The notes: a model not told the origin generated them from the letters alone. Numbered from the stretch's first letter, positions 46,321 through 54,854 are shown. The stretch: DNA of 64,000 nt from Parvularcula marina (GCF_003399445.1 NZ_QUQO01000001.1:124001-188000), one strand, 5' to 3'. Program-made: numbers and translations.

Positions 46321-47310
46321 ATGCGCTACGGGATAGTGTCGCTGATCATAATCAGTATACAGATGATAGGTATTTCTAACGCATATAGTGAGACGCCTGT
46401 CGAGCGATATGGGCAATTAGCAGTCAAAGGCCATCAGATCGTTGATGAGACCGGACGTCCGGTCTCTCTCGCCGGGGTTAGTTGGTTCTGGTCGACAAGC
46501 GGTTGGGGACAGGAGCGGTTCTATAACAAGGAAGCTGTGAAGTTCCTTGCTGAAGACTGGAATGTCTCGTTGATTCGGGCAGCCATAAGTGTCGAGCCGT
46601 CGGGCGGTATACTGACAGATCCTCAGGGCAATATAAATCGCGCAACAACTCTTATTGATGCGGCGATCGAGGAGGGGATCTATGTTATTGTCGACTGGCA
46701 CTCGCATTCCGCTGAAGACCACCCGGACGCGGCAGTGGTCTTTTTCACCGAGATTGCAAAAATGTACGGTGACCACCCGAACATCATCTATGAGATCTAT
46801 AATGAGCCCCTGAAGGATACGGACTGGCTGACAGTTATAAAGCCGTATGCAGAGAAAGTTGTCGGCGCCATTCGGAAAGTCGATCCTGATAACCTGATAA
46901 TTGTCGGCACCCAGACCTGGTCGCAGGATGTCACCAAGGCGGCGGCCAAACCCATCACAGGCTATGAGAATATTGCCTATACCCTGCATTTTTATGCAGG
47001 ATCCCATGGCGAGGAGTTAAGGCAGAAAGCACGCCTCGCCATGCAATCAGGCATCGCTCTTTTTGTTACGGAGTGGGGAACGGTTGATGCCAATGGCGAC
47101 GGCGACGTGGCGGGTGAAAACCTCAGCGCATGGCGCGATTTCATGAAAGAGCATCAACTCAGCCATGCAAACTGGTCGCTATCCGATAAAGATGAAGGCG
47201 CCTCTCTTCTGAAACCAGGTGCCAACTCGACCGGTCCTTGGGGCGATGAGGATCTTACGGAATCCGGCCTTTACGTGCGCGAGATGATGCGCACATGGTC
47301 AGCTGACTGA
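46321..47310 (+). CDS. Exported GH5 family glucanase (cellulase-type)
   Basis: This 329-residue secreted enzyme starts with a signal peptide (YGIVSLIIISIQMIGISNAY). The GH5 barrel has KGHQIVDETGRPVSLAGVSW, YVIVDWHSH, the acid/base Glu162 in IYEIYNEPL, the TLHFYAGSHG strand and the nucleophile Glu251 in LFVTEWGTVDANGDG. This pattern is that of GH5 subfamily 2 endoglucanases. The gene is clearly richer in A+T than the flanking pdhC, which points to acquisition. It interrupts the stretch between pdhC and lpd. It should cut beta-1,4-glucan outside the cytoplasm; no cellulose-binding module is present. Confidence 0.9.
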   Translation: MRYGIVSLIIISIQMIGISNAYSETPVERYGQLAVKGHQIVDETGRPVSLAGVSWFWSTSGWGQERFYNKEAVKFLAEDWNVSLIRAAISVEPSGGILTDPQGNINRATTLIDAAIEEGIYVIVDWHSHSAEDHPDAAVVFFTEIAKMYGDHPNIIYEIYNEPLKDTDWLTVIKPYAEKVVGAIRKVDPDNLIIVGTQTWSQDVTKAAAKPITGYENIAYTLHFYAGSHGEELRQKARLAMQSGIALFVTEWGTVDANGDGDVAGENLSAWRDFMKEHQLSHANWSLSDKDEGASLLKPGANSTGPWGDEDLTESGLYVREMMRTWSAD

Positions 47311-47348
47311 CGACGGAGATCGGGCGTGGTTCGCAGGTCGGTCCGCGA

Positions 47349-48797
47349 TTATTCTTGTTCTACCGAAGCGGTGATCTCCGCCAGCTGTTCATCCATTGCT
47401 TTTGCGAGCATCTGGATCGTCCGGGCTGAGTAGAGGAAGGTCTCGGGATTGATCTTGTCTGCCGTATCCGATGGCTGATGATAGTCGGGATGGTCTTCGA
47501 CCCCAATATAAAGGGCCGGAATTCCTTTCGCGATGAACGGTCCCTGATCGGAGAGATAGGTCCAGTCATCATACCCATCCTCGGGCCGGTCATGCCCTTT
47601 GAGGAGCTCGAGCGGTGCTTTGGTAGCGACCTCATCGATCAGCGGTATCATGGCCGGGAAATGATAACTGCCCGAAGCGTAGATTTCCCCTTTGTCCGCC
47701 CGCGAGACCATGTCGAGGTTGAGGTTGAGCGCAAAATCCTGATGCGGGATCGCCTCATCAGCGAGGAGGGCCCGTGCGCCCTGAAGCCCGTGTTCTTCCG
47801 CATCCAGAATGGCGATCACAACCGAATGCTTCGGCGGGTTGGCTGTAAAATAACGGGCCAGCTCGAGCGCAACGGCGACGCCAGAGGCATTATCATCCGC
47901 GCCGTTGTAAAGCGCGTCGCTCCCGTCAGTACTGGCACCTGTGCCTAAGTGATCATAATGCGCCGTGATCACGAAATAGGGGCCGTCCGTGCCCGTTTCT
48001 TCTCCGGGGATCAGGCCGAGAATGTTGTTCCCGGCGCCTTTGTTGACTTCTCCATCTTCGGTGACGCTGCGCTGCCATTCGAAAGGATCCAAAAACCCCT
48101 CCGTGCCGAAGGGGGCAAGCCCTATCTCTTCAAACTGGCGAATGATGAACTGGCGAGCCAGCAAATTGCCTGCCGAGCCCGTTGCCCTTCCTTCATAGGC
48201 GTCACTGGAAAGCTCGGTGACGACTGCCATCAATCTCGCGCCATCAGGGGCAGGGGACACATCCTCCGCTTCCTCTTCAGCCCGTTCGGGCCGGGTGACA
48301 TCCCGCGCTGGCGGCTCCGCACCCGGCAGAAAATAGAGATAGGGCGCAGGATAGGCATACGGATTATCTGACATGTTCTTGTTGAAGAGCACATCATGCA
48401 TGATCCGTCCGGGCATGAAGGTGAAGAACCCGGCAATGATCAGCCCGCCAAGGAAAAGGCCAAAGAAGGGACCTGCATGCTTCTTCATGTTCGGCCCGCC
48501 CTTGAAGACATGGTAGAGCCCGCCGATCAGCCCCCAGGTCGACACCGGAATGAAGATGTAATGGATGAAGGTGAAGTGCTGGAGGAACGGCTCCCCCGGC
48601 GCACGCGGCCTGATGATGAAGATCGCTGTCAGAATGACGATGGTCATCAGGATCGCCCAGATCGGCCCGATGATCCTGTGCGGTAGCGTCCCCTTAGGAG
48701 CTGCAATCTGGATGATTCCGAGGAAAAGGGCGGTCAGCGCAGCCACAGCATGAAGCTGGATATGCCACGGCGCGGCGAGTAGCGGTTCAAAATTCAT
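47349..48797 (-). CDS. Four-helix membrane domain fused to M28 peptidase
   Basis: The first 140 residues of this 482-residue protein hold four membrane helices starting WHIQLHAVAALTALFLGIIQ and running through HRIIGPIWAILMT and FIHYIFIPVSTWGLIGGLYH, similar to the DUF2306 type. After a linker comes a complete M28 zinc aminopeptidase: metal ligands in TAHYDHLG, NGADDNASG and LDAEEHGLQG, and the last ligand in DYHQPSDTADKINP. The chain is likely membrane-anchored with the peptidase outside the cytoplasm. The start at 48797 follows GGGG by six bases. I know both domains separately but not as a common fusion. It lies opposite to all PDH genes. Confidence 0.85.
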   Translation of the reverse strand: MNFEPLLAAPWHIQLHAVAALTALFLGIIQIAAPKGTLPHRIIGPIWAILMTIVILTAIFIIRPRAPGEPFLQHFTFIHYIFIPVSTWGLIGGLYHVFKGGPNMKKHAGPFFGLFLGGLIIAGFFTFMPGRIMHDVLFNKNMSDNPYAYPAPYLYFLPGAEPPARDVTRPERAEEEAEDVSPAPDGARLMAVVTELSSDAYEGRATGSAGNLLARQFIIRQFEEIGLAPFGTEGFLDPFEWQRSVTEDGEVNKGAGNNILGLIPGEETGTDGPYFVITAHYDHLGTGASTDGSDALYNGADDNASGVAVALELARYFTANPPKHSVVIAILDAEEHGLQGARALLADEAIPHQDFALNLNLDMVSRADKGEIYASGSYHFPAMIPLIDEVATKAPLELLKGHDRPEDGYDDWTYLSDQGPFIAKGIPALYIGVEDHPDYHQPSDTADKINPETFLYSARTIQMLAKAMDEQLAEITASVEQE

Positions 48798-48932
48798 CTT
48801 GACCCCATCTGTTAAGTGAAAAACTCGCATCAACAGTCATGGCGCGCAAGATAGAGTGTGGGGGCAAGAAAATATTGTGGCCGGACTTAAATATGATAGG
48901 TGCATTTCAGGGTTAATTATGAGGGGCATATC

Positions 48933-49496
48933 ATGACCACTTGGAATAAATTCAGAATTGCGGCCGTTCTCGGCCTCACGACGATGGCGCTTGCAGCGTG
49001 TGAGACAACATCGTCACGGCCTTACAAGGCATCCACCGCTAACATCATGGCTGCACAGACGGCCGTTCCTGAGGGGACGAAAGTCAGCATGGGGGATTTC
49101 TCCGCAGCTGCTGACATCGATGTGTCGCCGACCTGCCGCGCTATGGGCGCACTCGAAGTTGCTCCTGGTCAGACGCCAGTCGAATATATTCGTGATGCGA
49201 TGCAGGAAGAGCTTTTCAATGCGGGTCTCGTGAAACCGGATGGGGCTGCCATCAACGGCGAGATCACTAAGCTTGAGTTCAGCTCCATCGGTACTGGTAC
49301 CTGGGATGTCGCTCTGAAGGTGACTTCAGCGGCCTATCCGCAAGGATATGAAGTTTCCGAGACTTACAGCTTCAAGACCAGCTTCAGCGCGATCAATGCG
49401 TGCCAGAACACGATCGACGCTTTCCAGCCGACTGTCAGCAATCTGCTCAACAAGGTTGTGACGCACCCGGAATTCAGCAAACTTGCTGGTGCATGA
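48933..49496 (+). CDS. Lipoprotein of unknown function
   Basis: The 187-residue product has a lipoprotein signal ending LAACETTSS, so it should be lipidated at Cys23 and held in the outer or inner membrane. The mature part is a single mainly beta domain with VSPTCRAMGALEVAPGQTPV, YIRDAMQEELFNAGLVK and INGEITKLEFSSIGTGTWDV; a pair of cysteines (CRAM and ACQNT) may form a disulfide. I do not recognise the family. GAGGGG precedes the ATG. Two hairpins, the second a good terminator, follow the stop. Confidence 0.82.
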   Translation: MTTWNKFRIAAVLGLTTMALAACETTSSRPYKASTANIMAAQTAVPEGTKVSMGDFSAAADIDVSPTCRAMGALEVAPGQTPVEYIRDAMQEELFNAGLVKPDGAAINGEITKLEFSSIGTGTWDVALKVTSAAYPQGYEVSETYSFKTSFSAINACQNTIDAFQPTVSNLLNKVVTHPEFSKLAGA

Positions 49497-49502
49497 TTTC
49501 AT

Positions 49503-49522
49503 CCTGACATTTTGATGTCAGG
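49503..49522 (+). terminator. Perfect hairpin after the lipoprotein gene
   Basis: CCTGACAT-TTTG-ATGTCAGG is a perfect eight-pair stem with a four-base loop, seven bases after the lipoprotein stop codon. It lacks a T run, so it may protect the mRNA end rather than end transcription by itself; the true terminator follows 20 bases later. Confidence 0.55.
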
Positions 49523-49541
49523 TTGATCAGGTGAAAATTTG

Positions 49542-49580
49542 GCCGAAGCCTTCGCTGTCATGCCGGGCTTCGGCTTTTTT
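49542..49580 (+). terminator. Rho-independent terminator before lpd
   Basis: GCCGAAGCC and GGCTTCGGC form a nine-pair GC-rich stem around a 15-base loop, followed directly by TTTTTT. This is a textbook intrinsic terminator for the lipoprotein transcript. It means lpd must be transcribed from its own promoter, or by read-through. Confidence 0.85.
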
Positions 49581-49633
49581 GCGTTCATATGCAGACTTCG
49601 GTAGTTCCCACCCAGTTGATGGAGATTGAAAAG

Positions 49634-51055
49634 ATGGCAGATCAGAAATTCGACGTTGCGGTGATCGGGGCAGGACCCGGCGGATATGTGGCGGCAATCC
49701 GCGCCAGCCAGCTTGGTCTGAAGACGGTTATCATCGAACGCGAACATCTGGGCGGGGTTTGCCTCAACTGGGGATGTATCCCGACAAAGGCGCTTCTCCG
49801 GACTGCCGAAGTCTACACAAATATGAAGCATGCGGAGGCATTTGGGCTGAAAGCGGAGAACATCGGCTTTGACCTCGATGCCGTGGTACAGCGCTCGCGC
49901 AAAATTTCAAAACAGCTCGCCGGCGGCATTGGCTATCTGATGAAGAAGCACAAGGTTACGGTGATCGATGGTGTTGCCAAATTCACCGGTGCGAATGGTA
50001 AAGGGCCGTCGCTGACGGTGACGGACAAGGACGGCAAGACGCAGACTGTGCACGCCGATCACAAGATCATCGCAACGGGGGCCCGTGCACGGACGATCCC
50101 GCAAGCAGGGCTCGAGCCGGATGGCAAATTCATCTGGACCGCTAAAGAGGCGATGGTGCCTGACACGTTCCCCAAGCGCCTTCTCGTCATTGGGTCAGGC
50201 GCAATCGGGATCGAATTTGCGAGCTTCTATAATGCGCTTGGTGCAGAGACGACTGTCGTTGAGATGATCGACCGCATCCTACCCGCTGAGGATGAGGAAA
50301 TTTCCGCCTTTGCGCTCAAAGCCTTCCAGTCGCAGGGGATGAAAATCCATACTGGCGCACAGGTTGAAAAGCTCGAGAAGGGCAAGGACAGCGTCACGGC
50401 CCATCTGAAGATGAAGGACGGCAAGACCGAGAAACAGGAATTCGACCGTGTCGTCCTTGCCATTGGCATTGTGGGGAATACGGAGAATCTTGGCCTTGAG
50501 GATATCGGCGTGAAGGTCGACCGCGGCCATATCGTCGTCGATGAATATCTCTCGACCGGGGTCAAGGGCGTCTATGCCATCGGGGATGTCGTCGGCGCGC
50601 CATGGCTGGCGCACAAAGCAAGCCATGAAGGGGTCATCTGCGTTGAGAAGATCGCTGGGCTCAATAATGTCCACCCGCTCGACACCTCACTTATTCCGGG
50701 CTGTACCTATTGTTCACCGCAGGTCGCCTCGGTCGGTCTGACCGAAGCCAAGGCAAAGGCAGCAGGCTACAAGGTCAAGGTTGGCAAGTTTCCCTTCCAG
50801 GGGAACGGCAAGGCCATCGCGCTTGGCGAGCCTGAAGGGCTTATCAAGACTATTTTCGATGAGAAGACTGGCGAGCTGCTCGGCGCGCATCTGATCGGCG
50901 CGGAGGTCACCGAGCTGATCCAGGGCTTTGGCATCGCCCGAACCATGGAAGCAACTGAAGAGGATCTCTTCCACACGATCTTCCCGCACCCCACCTTGAG
51001 CGAAATGATGCACGAAAGCGTTCTCGATGCTTATGGCCGAGTCATGCATATCTGA
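49634..51055 (+). CDS. lpd: Dihydrolipoyl dehydrogenase (E3)
   Basis: E3 reoxidises the dihydrolipoyl groups of PDH and related complexes with NAD. The 473-residue flavoprotein has VAVIGAGPGGYVAAIRASQL for FAD, the redox disulfide GGVCLNWGCIPTKALL (two cysteines, residues 43-48), LVIGSGAIGIEFASFYNALG for NAD, and the C-terminal interface HPTLSEMMHESV with the catalytic His-Glu. The ATG at 49634 gives the standard N-terminus. It lies on the same strand as pdhB and pdhC but is separated from them by 3.4 kb and a terminator. Confidence 0.97.
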   Translation: MADQKFDVAVIGAGPGGYVAAIRASQLGLKTVIIEREHLGGVCLNWGCIPTKALLRTAEVYTNMKHAEAFGLKAENIGFDLDAVVQRSRKISKQLAGGIGYLMKKHKVTVIDGVAKFTGANGKGPSLTVTDKDGKTQTVHADHKIIATGARARTIPQAGLEPDGKFIWTAKEAMVPDTFPKRLLVIGSGAIGIEFASFYNALGAETTVVEMIDRILPAEDEEISAFALKAFQSQGMKIHTGAQVEKLEKGKDSVTAHLKMKDGKTEKQEFDRVVLAIGIVGNTENLGLEDIGVKVDRGHIVVDEYLSTGVKGVYAIGDVVGAPWLAHKASHEGVICVEKIAGLNNVHPLDTSLIPGCTYCSPQVASVGLTEAKAKAAGYKVKVGKFPFQGNGKAIALGEPEGLIKTIFDEKTGELLGAHLIGAEVTELIQGFGIARTMEATEEDLFHTIFPHPTLSEMMHESVLDAYGRVMHI

Positions 51056-51087
51056 TGTGAAATGTGATCAGTAACCGCAATCAGGGG

Positions 51088-51117
51088 TTGGACAAGACCC
51101 ACATTCATCAATACTAG
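51088..51117 (+). promoter_or_regulatory. Possible promoter of the 99-residue protein gene
   Basis: TTGGAC at 51088-51093 and TACTAG at 51112-51117, 18 bases apart, form a plausible housekeeping promoter 40 bases before the small gene. It would give a leader that begins with a tight hairpin. Confidence 0.35.
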
Positions 51118-51123
51118 ACACTG

Positions 51124-51139
51124 TCTGGATAAATCCAGA
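51124..51139 (+). other. Tight hairpin in the leader of the 99-residue protein gene
   Basis: TCTGGAT-AA-ATCCAGA is a perfect seven-pair inverted repeat with a two-base centre, 19 bases before the ATG and just upstream of GGGAG. In RNA the loop would be closed by opening one or two pairs. Such 5' hairpins can protect an mRNA from decay; as DNA it could be an operator. Confidence 0.45.
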
Positions 51140-51158
51140 AAACTTTTGGGAGAACTAT

Positions 51159-51458
51159 ATGTCCTTTGACGGCAAATATAACGTCACAATCCAAACGCCA
51201 ATGGGCGCCCAGCAGGGCACGCTTGAGTTGAAACAGTCTGGCGATGACCTGACCGGGTCGATGATCGCAGGCAGCGGCGAAAGCGCTGAAATCAAGAACG
51301 GTAAAGTCAATGGCGATTCCGCCAGCTGGGATGTGGATATCTCCTCTCCGATGCCGATGACGCTCAGCTTCGAGGCCACCAAAGCCGGTGACAATCTCGG
51401 CGGTTCGGTCACGCTTGGCGCCTTTGGCCAGTCGACCTTTGAAGGCGTTCCCGCCTAA
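51159..51458 (+). CDS. Small uncharacterised beta-rich protein
   Basis: I do not recognise this 99-residue protein. It has no signal peptide, no cysteine, and reads as a series of short beta strands: YNVTIQTPMGAQQGTLELK, DDLTGSMIAGSGESAEIKNG, SASWDVDISSPMPMTLSFEA and LGGSVTLGAFGQSTFEGVPA. This suggests a small lipocalin-like or beta-barrel fold. It has its own likely promoter, a leader hairpin, GGGAG before the ATG and a GC-rich hairpin behind the stop, features of a well-expressed single gene. It lies between lpd and pdhA. Confidence 0.75.
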   Translation: MSFDGKYNVTIQTPMGAQQGTLELKQSGDDLTGSMIAGSGESAEIKNGKVNGDSASWDVDISSPMPMTLSFEATKAGDNLGGSVTLGAFGQSTFEGVPA

Positions 51459-51466
51459 GTCTTTCT

Positions 51467-51491
51467 GCCCCGCGTAAACTTTGCGCGGGGC
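51467..51491 (+). terminator. GC-rich hairpin behind the 99-residue protein gene
   Basis: GCCCCGCG and CGCGGGGC form an eight-pair stem with a nine-base loop, nine bases after the stop codon. The following bases CAACCTTTC contain only a short T run, so termination is likely but not certain. Confidence 0.6.
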
Positions 51492-51568
51492 AACCTTTCA
51501 GGTTTACCTGAATGCAACTGGTTCTGAGATAGTCTCCTCATGGTTGTGGAGAGGGCATTCCAGGGACC

Positions 51569-52324
51569 ATGCTGACCGTTGCACAAATAGAGCTTCCGCC
51601 GTCCATTCGTGAACGTCTTCGGGAACGGGCGGCTTTCGCGGATAGCTTTGAACGCTTCACTCGTATCAATATTCTGGGGTTCAACCAGCCGGTTGCCGCT
51701 GCCGCAGGGCTCGCCGCGCCGCTGGTGATTGGGGTTGCGTATGCCGCAGGGGATATCTGGACGACGATCCAGGTCACCGGGGTCTTCTTCTTTGCAACCG
51801 CTCTGCTGCTCTTCGGGACGTGGGTCGTAAACCGAACTGTCTTGCGCGAGGCTTATGCCGCCGCGACCGAGGCCCGCAAACACGCCAAGGCGGATCTGAA
51901 AGCCGGCAAGGGCGAGGAAATGGCGCTGACGATCAAAACGCCGGCTCTTTTCTATGAGAATGCCGACGGTGTCGTGGTCTTTGCGGATGCGGGCGAGAAC
52001 CGCACTGTTTTCTTCGATATCCCGGCTGATCGCGAGGATCCGCGCTGGTTCCTCTATTTGAACGGCGATCTTCACCGCGAGCGCTGGTCGTGGGTGCGGC
52101 TCGCCAAATCCCGCGAAGTCTTCGGTTTCAGTGCTGCGGGCCATGTCTGCAGCCAGCCGGGACAGCCCCGCTATGTCGAGGCCGCAGAGGGCTGGGACGC
52201 CATCGCGCTGGCGCTCGGCGACCCGTCAGATGGCGACATCATCGACATGCCGCTGCGGGAAGTCGAGCACACGATCTCGCGGCTTCTCGGCGACCCGCAA
52301 CGAGAGTTTGCGGAAGCGAGCTGA
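51569..52324 (+). CDS. Uncharacterised membrane protein with two transmembrane segments
   Basis: The 251-residue protein has an N-terminal helix RERLRERAAFADSFERF, two hydrophobic segments at about residues 42-60 (VAAAAGLAAPLVIGVAYAAG) and 66-86 (TTIQVTGVFFFATALLLFGT), and a soluble C-terminal domain of about 160 residues starting ALFYENADGVVVFADAGENR. The latter contains WFLYLNGDLHRERWSWVR and DIIDMPLREVEHTISRLLGD. I do not recognise a family. It ends 38 bases before pdhA on the same strand and could be co-transcribed with it. Confidence 0.75.
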   Translation: MLTVAQIELPPSIRERLRERAAFADSFERFTRINILGFNQPVAAAAGLAAPLVIGVAYAAGDIWTTIQVTGVFFFATALLLFGTWVVNRTVLREAYAAATEARKHAKADLKAGKGEEMALTIKTPALFYENADGVVVFADAGENRTVFFDIPADREDPRWFLYLNGDLHRERWSWVRLAKSREVFGFSAAGHVCSQPGQPRYVEAAEGWDAIALALGDPSDGDIIDMPLREVEHTISRLLGDPQREFAEAS

Positions 52325-52362
52325 CCTGCCTAAAGACCTCTGCGAACCAGTAGAGGACGCCC

Positions 52363-53367
52363 ATGGCTGATAAATCGACGAACCTTTCCGCCACCAAGGA
52401 CGAGCTGCTCGAATACTACCGGATGATGCTACTCATCCGCCGTTTCGAGGAAAAAGCCGGCCAGCTTTACGGCATGGGTCACATTGGCGGGTTCTGCCAC
52501 CTCTATATCGGCCAGGAAGCGGTCGTGACGGGCCTTGAGGCGCTCCGCAAGGAAGGCGACCAGGTCATCACCGGCTATCGCGATCACGGCCATATGCTTG
52601 CCTGCGGCATGGACCCCAAAGGCGTCATGGCCGAGCTGACAGGCCGTGAGGGCGGCTATTCGAAGGGCAAGGGCGGCTCGATGCACATGTTCTCCGCCGA
52701 GAAGAAATTCTATGGCGGACACGGCATTGTTGGCGCTCAGGTGCCGCTCGGTACGGGACTTGGCTTTGCCAATAAATATCGCGGCAATGACAATGTCAGC
52801 TTCACTTATTTCGGTGACGGCGCCTCGAACCAGGGTCAGGTCTTCGAGGCAATGAACATGGCACAGCTCTGGAAGCTGCCAGTCGTCTTCGTCATCGAGA
52901 ACAATCAGTATGCGATGGGCACTTCGACCAAGCGCGCCTCAGCCGACACGCATTTCTATCGCCGCGGCGCCAGCTTTGGCATTCCGGGCAAGGAAGTTGA
53001 CGGCATGGATGTCGTCGCGGTCCGAGAGGAAGCGCGCGAAGCTGTTGAGCATGCACGCAATGGGGAAGGCCCCTTCGTCCTCGAGATGAAGACCTACCGC
53101 TATCGCGGCCACTCCATGTCGGACCCGGCAAAATATCGGACCCGTGAAGAGGTCGACGAAGTTCGCTCACAATCAGATCCGATCGAACGCTGCAAGGCGC
53201 GGATCTTTGACGGCAAGCATGCGTCCGAAGACGACCTCAAGGCGATCGACAAGGACATCAAGGCGATCGTCAAGGAAGCGGCCGACTTCTCGTTGGAAAG
53301 CCCTGAGCCCGATCCGAGTGAGCTTTACACGGACGTTCTGACCGGCGCGTTCGCCGCGGCTCAATAA
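52363..53367 (+). CDS. pdhA: Pyruvate dehydrogenase E1 component, alpha subunit
   Basis: PdhA with PdhB decarboxylates pyruvate using thiamine diphosphate. The 334-residue protein has YYRMMLLIRRFEEKAGQLYG, GFCHLYIGQEAVVTGLEAL, the ThDP motif FGDGASNQGQVFEAMNMAQL followed by WKLPVVFVIENN, and the phosphorylation-loop-like TYRYRGHSMSDPAKYRTREE. Usually this gene stands directly before pdhB; here it is last in order, 8.5 kb behind pdhB. GAGGACG precedes the ATG. Confidence 0.96.
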   Translation: MADKSTNLSATKDELLEYYRMMLLIRRFEEKAGQLYGMGHIGGFCHLYIGQEAVVTGLEALRKEGDQVITGYRDHGHMLACGMDPKGVMAELTGREGGYSKGKGGSMHMFSAEKKFYGGHGIVGAQVPLGTGLGFANKYRGNDNVSFTYFGDGASNQGQVFEAMNMAQLWKLPVVFVIENNQYAMGTSTKRASADTHFYRRGASFGIPGKEVDGMDVVAVREEAREAVEHARNGEGPFVLEMKTYRYRGHSMSDPAKYRTREEVDEVRSQSDPIERCKARIFDGKHASEDDLKAIDKDIKAIVKEAADFSLESPEPDPSELYTDVLTGAFAAAQ

Positions 53368-53382
53368 CAGGTAATCACGCTG

Positions 53383-53925
53383 ATGGGCAGGGAGGACACA
53401 GCACCGCGGTTGAGCCGGGTGCTGGGCACCTTGGCCGTCGACTATGTCATTGTCTGGCTGTGGCTTGGCGGTTTGGCCGCCATCAATTTCTTCCTTGGCC
53501 GGATGGAGGCGGGGCCTGTCTCAGGGCTCGAGGCAAAATTTGCAGGCCATGCGACGGCGTTTCTTTTCGGTACCTTGCCAGTGGTCTCATATTTTGCGCT
53601 GCTGGAGGGCTCAAAGAGCGGCCAGACCCTCGGCAAGCGCTGGATGCGCCTCAAGGTCGTTGCCGCAAAGGACGAGAGCCGGGCAGGGTATCTTCGCGCA
53701 TGGGGCCGGAACATTCTGCGCTTTCTGCCATGGGAGGCAGCGCATATCGCGATCTGGTACGTGCCCGGACGTCCTTTTATTGATCCCATGCCTTGGCTCA
53801 ATCTTGCCATCTGCATTGGTGCGATGCTGCTCAGCCTTGTCTATCTGGCGTCAATGTGGAGATCAGACGGCAGGACACTCTATGACCGCATTTCGGGCAC
53901 GAAGGTCATTCGCGCACAGCGCTAG
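53383..53925 (+). CDS. RDD family membrane protein
   Basis: The 180-residue protein has the RDD pattern of about four membrane segments with LGTLAVDYVIVWLWLGGLAA near the start, the block GQTLGKRWMRLKVVAAKDES, and the terminal DGRTLYDRISGTKVIRAQR. RDD proteins are of poorly known function; some act in ion transport. It begins 15 bases after pdhA and may be co-transcribed. Its stop overlaps the stop of the convergent M23 gene by four bases. Confidence 0.82.
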   Translation: MGREDTAPRLSRVLGTLAVDYVIVWLWLGGLAAINFFLGRMEAGPVSGLEAKFAGHATAFLFGTLPVVSYFALLEGSKSGQTLGKRWMRLKVVAAKDESRAGYLRAWGRNILRFLPWEAAHIAIWYVPGRPFIDPMPWLNLAICIGAMLLSLVYLASMWRSDGRTLYDRISGTKVIRAQR

Positions 53926-54854
53926 TTCAGGAACAGATCATTCCGTACCGGGAAATCGCCGTCAAACACGATGGCGATGCCCTGATTATCCGAGAGCTCG
54001 CCATCGAACTCGCCATTCTCGGCATGGATATGAAGATGCGGCTCGGAGGTGTTGCCCGAATTGCCGACGAGACCGATGGGATCGCCCGGCTTGACCATGT
54101 CGCCGGTCTCCACCTCAAGGCTGTCCATCATCAGATGCGCAAGGAAGACAGTGATCGCGCCGCATTCAATCGCGACGGCATTGCCGGCAGGGGTGTCGGG
54201 ATCAGATTGAGGGCCGACCGCATCAGGCAGGCCATCGCGTGACCAGGCAATCCGGCCTTCGCAGGGCGCCACGACTTCCGCGCCCCAGATTGCATATTTG
54301 TCATTGCTGACTGGACCGATGCCGGATTTGTTCCGGCCAAGGATGTTCATGGCGACGATGTCGACAGCATATTGCTGGGCTTCGCTGGCGGCATGGGCAT
54401 TGACGACGATGGAGCGGCCGCCCTGACCGATCACGAAGGTCCGGTCTTTGAGCGGGAAGTGCAGATCGACCGTCGCGGGCGGCGGGATCATGCCCTTGAG
54501 CGCAAACAGGCTGATCGCCCCGAAGGCACCACCGATGACGATCAGGAGGCCCTGACCGAGTCGGGTCAGCCAGGTCCAGTCCCCGACAATCGTCGGAAAC
54601 CCGCCCATGACCCATCGGCCGATCCCGACAAGAAGAAGGAGTGCAGCGAGCGGGCGCAGCCAGTAGCTGCCTGAAACCCACGGCACGAAGAGAAGCGAGA
54701 AAACGAGGATGGCGGCAATAGCCGCGACGCAGAGAATGTCCGAGATCCGGCCCGTGACCGAGAACAGCGCCCGGTACTGCCCCGTTGCCAGCCACACCCC
54801 GAAGAGGAGCGGCATCAGGACCGTCGCGGCCAGCAGCGATATTTCGTTCAACAT
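53922..54854 (-). CDS. Membrane-anchored M23 (LytM-type) peptidase domain protein
   Basis: The 310-residue protein has four membrane segments in the first 125 residues (for example ISLLAATVLMPLLFGVWLAT and LCVAAIAAILVFSLLFVPWV). The C-terminal peptidase_M23 domain follows with YAVDIVAMN, AEVVAPCEGRIAWSRDG, VFLAHLMMDSLEVETGDMVK, and GLVGNSGNTSEPHLHIHAE. The HLHIH zinc ligand is intact, but the first His of the usual HxGxD motif is replaced by a YAVD sequence, common in this subgroup. It may cut peptidoglycan peptides or be inactive. The start at 54854 is preferred; a start at 54911 would add 19 residues without signal character. Confidence 0.82.
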   Translation of the reverse strand: MLNEISLLAATVLMPLLFGVWLATGQYRALFSVTGRISDILCVAAIAAILVFSLLFVPWVSGSYWLRPLAALLLLVGIGRWVMGGFPTIVGDWTWLTRLGQGLLIVIGGAFGAISLFALKGMIPPPATVDLHFPLKDRTFVIGQGGRSIVVNAHAASEAQQYAVDIVAMNILGRNKSGIGPVSNDKYAIWGAEVVAPCEGRIAWSRDGLPDAVGPQSDPDTPAGNAVAIECGAITVFLAHLMMDSLEVETGDMVKPGDPIGLVGNSGNTSEPHLHIHAENGEFDGELSDNQGIAIVFDGDFPVRNDLFLN

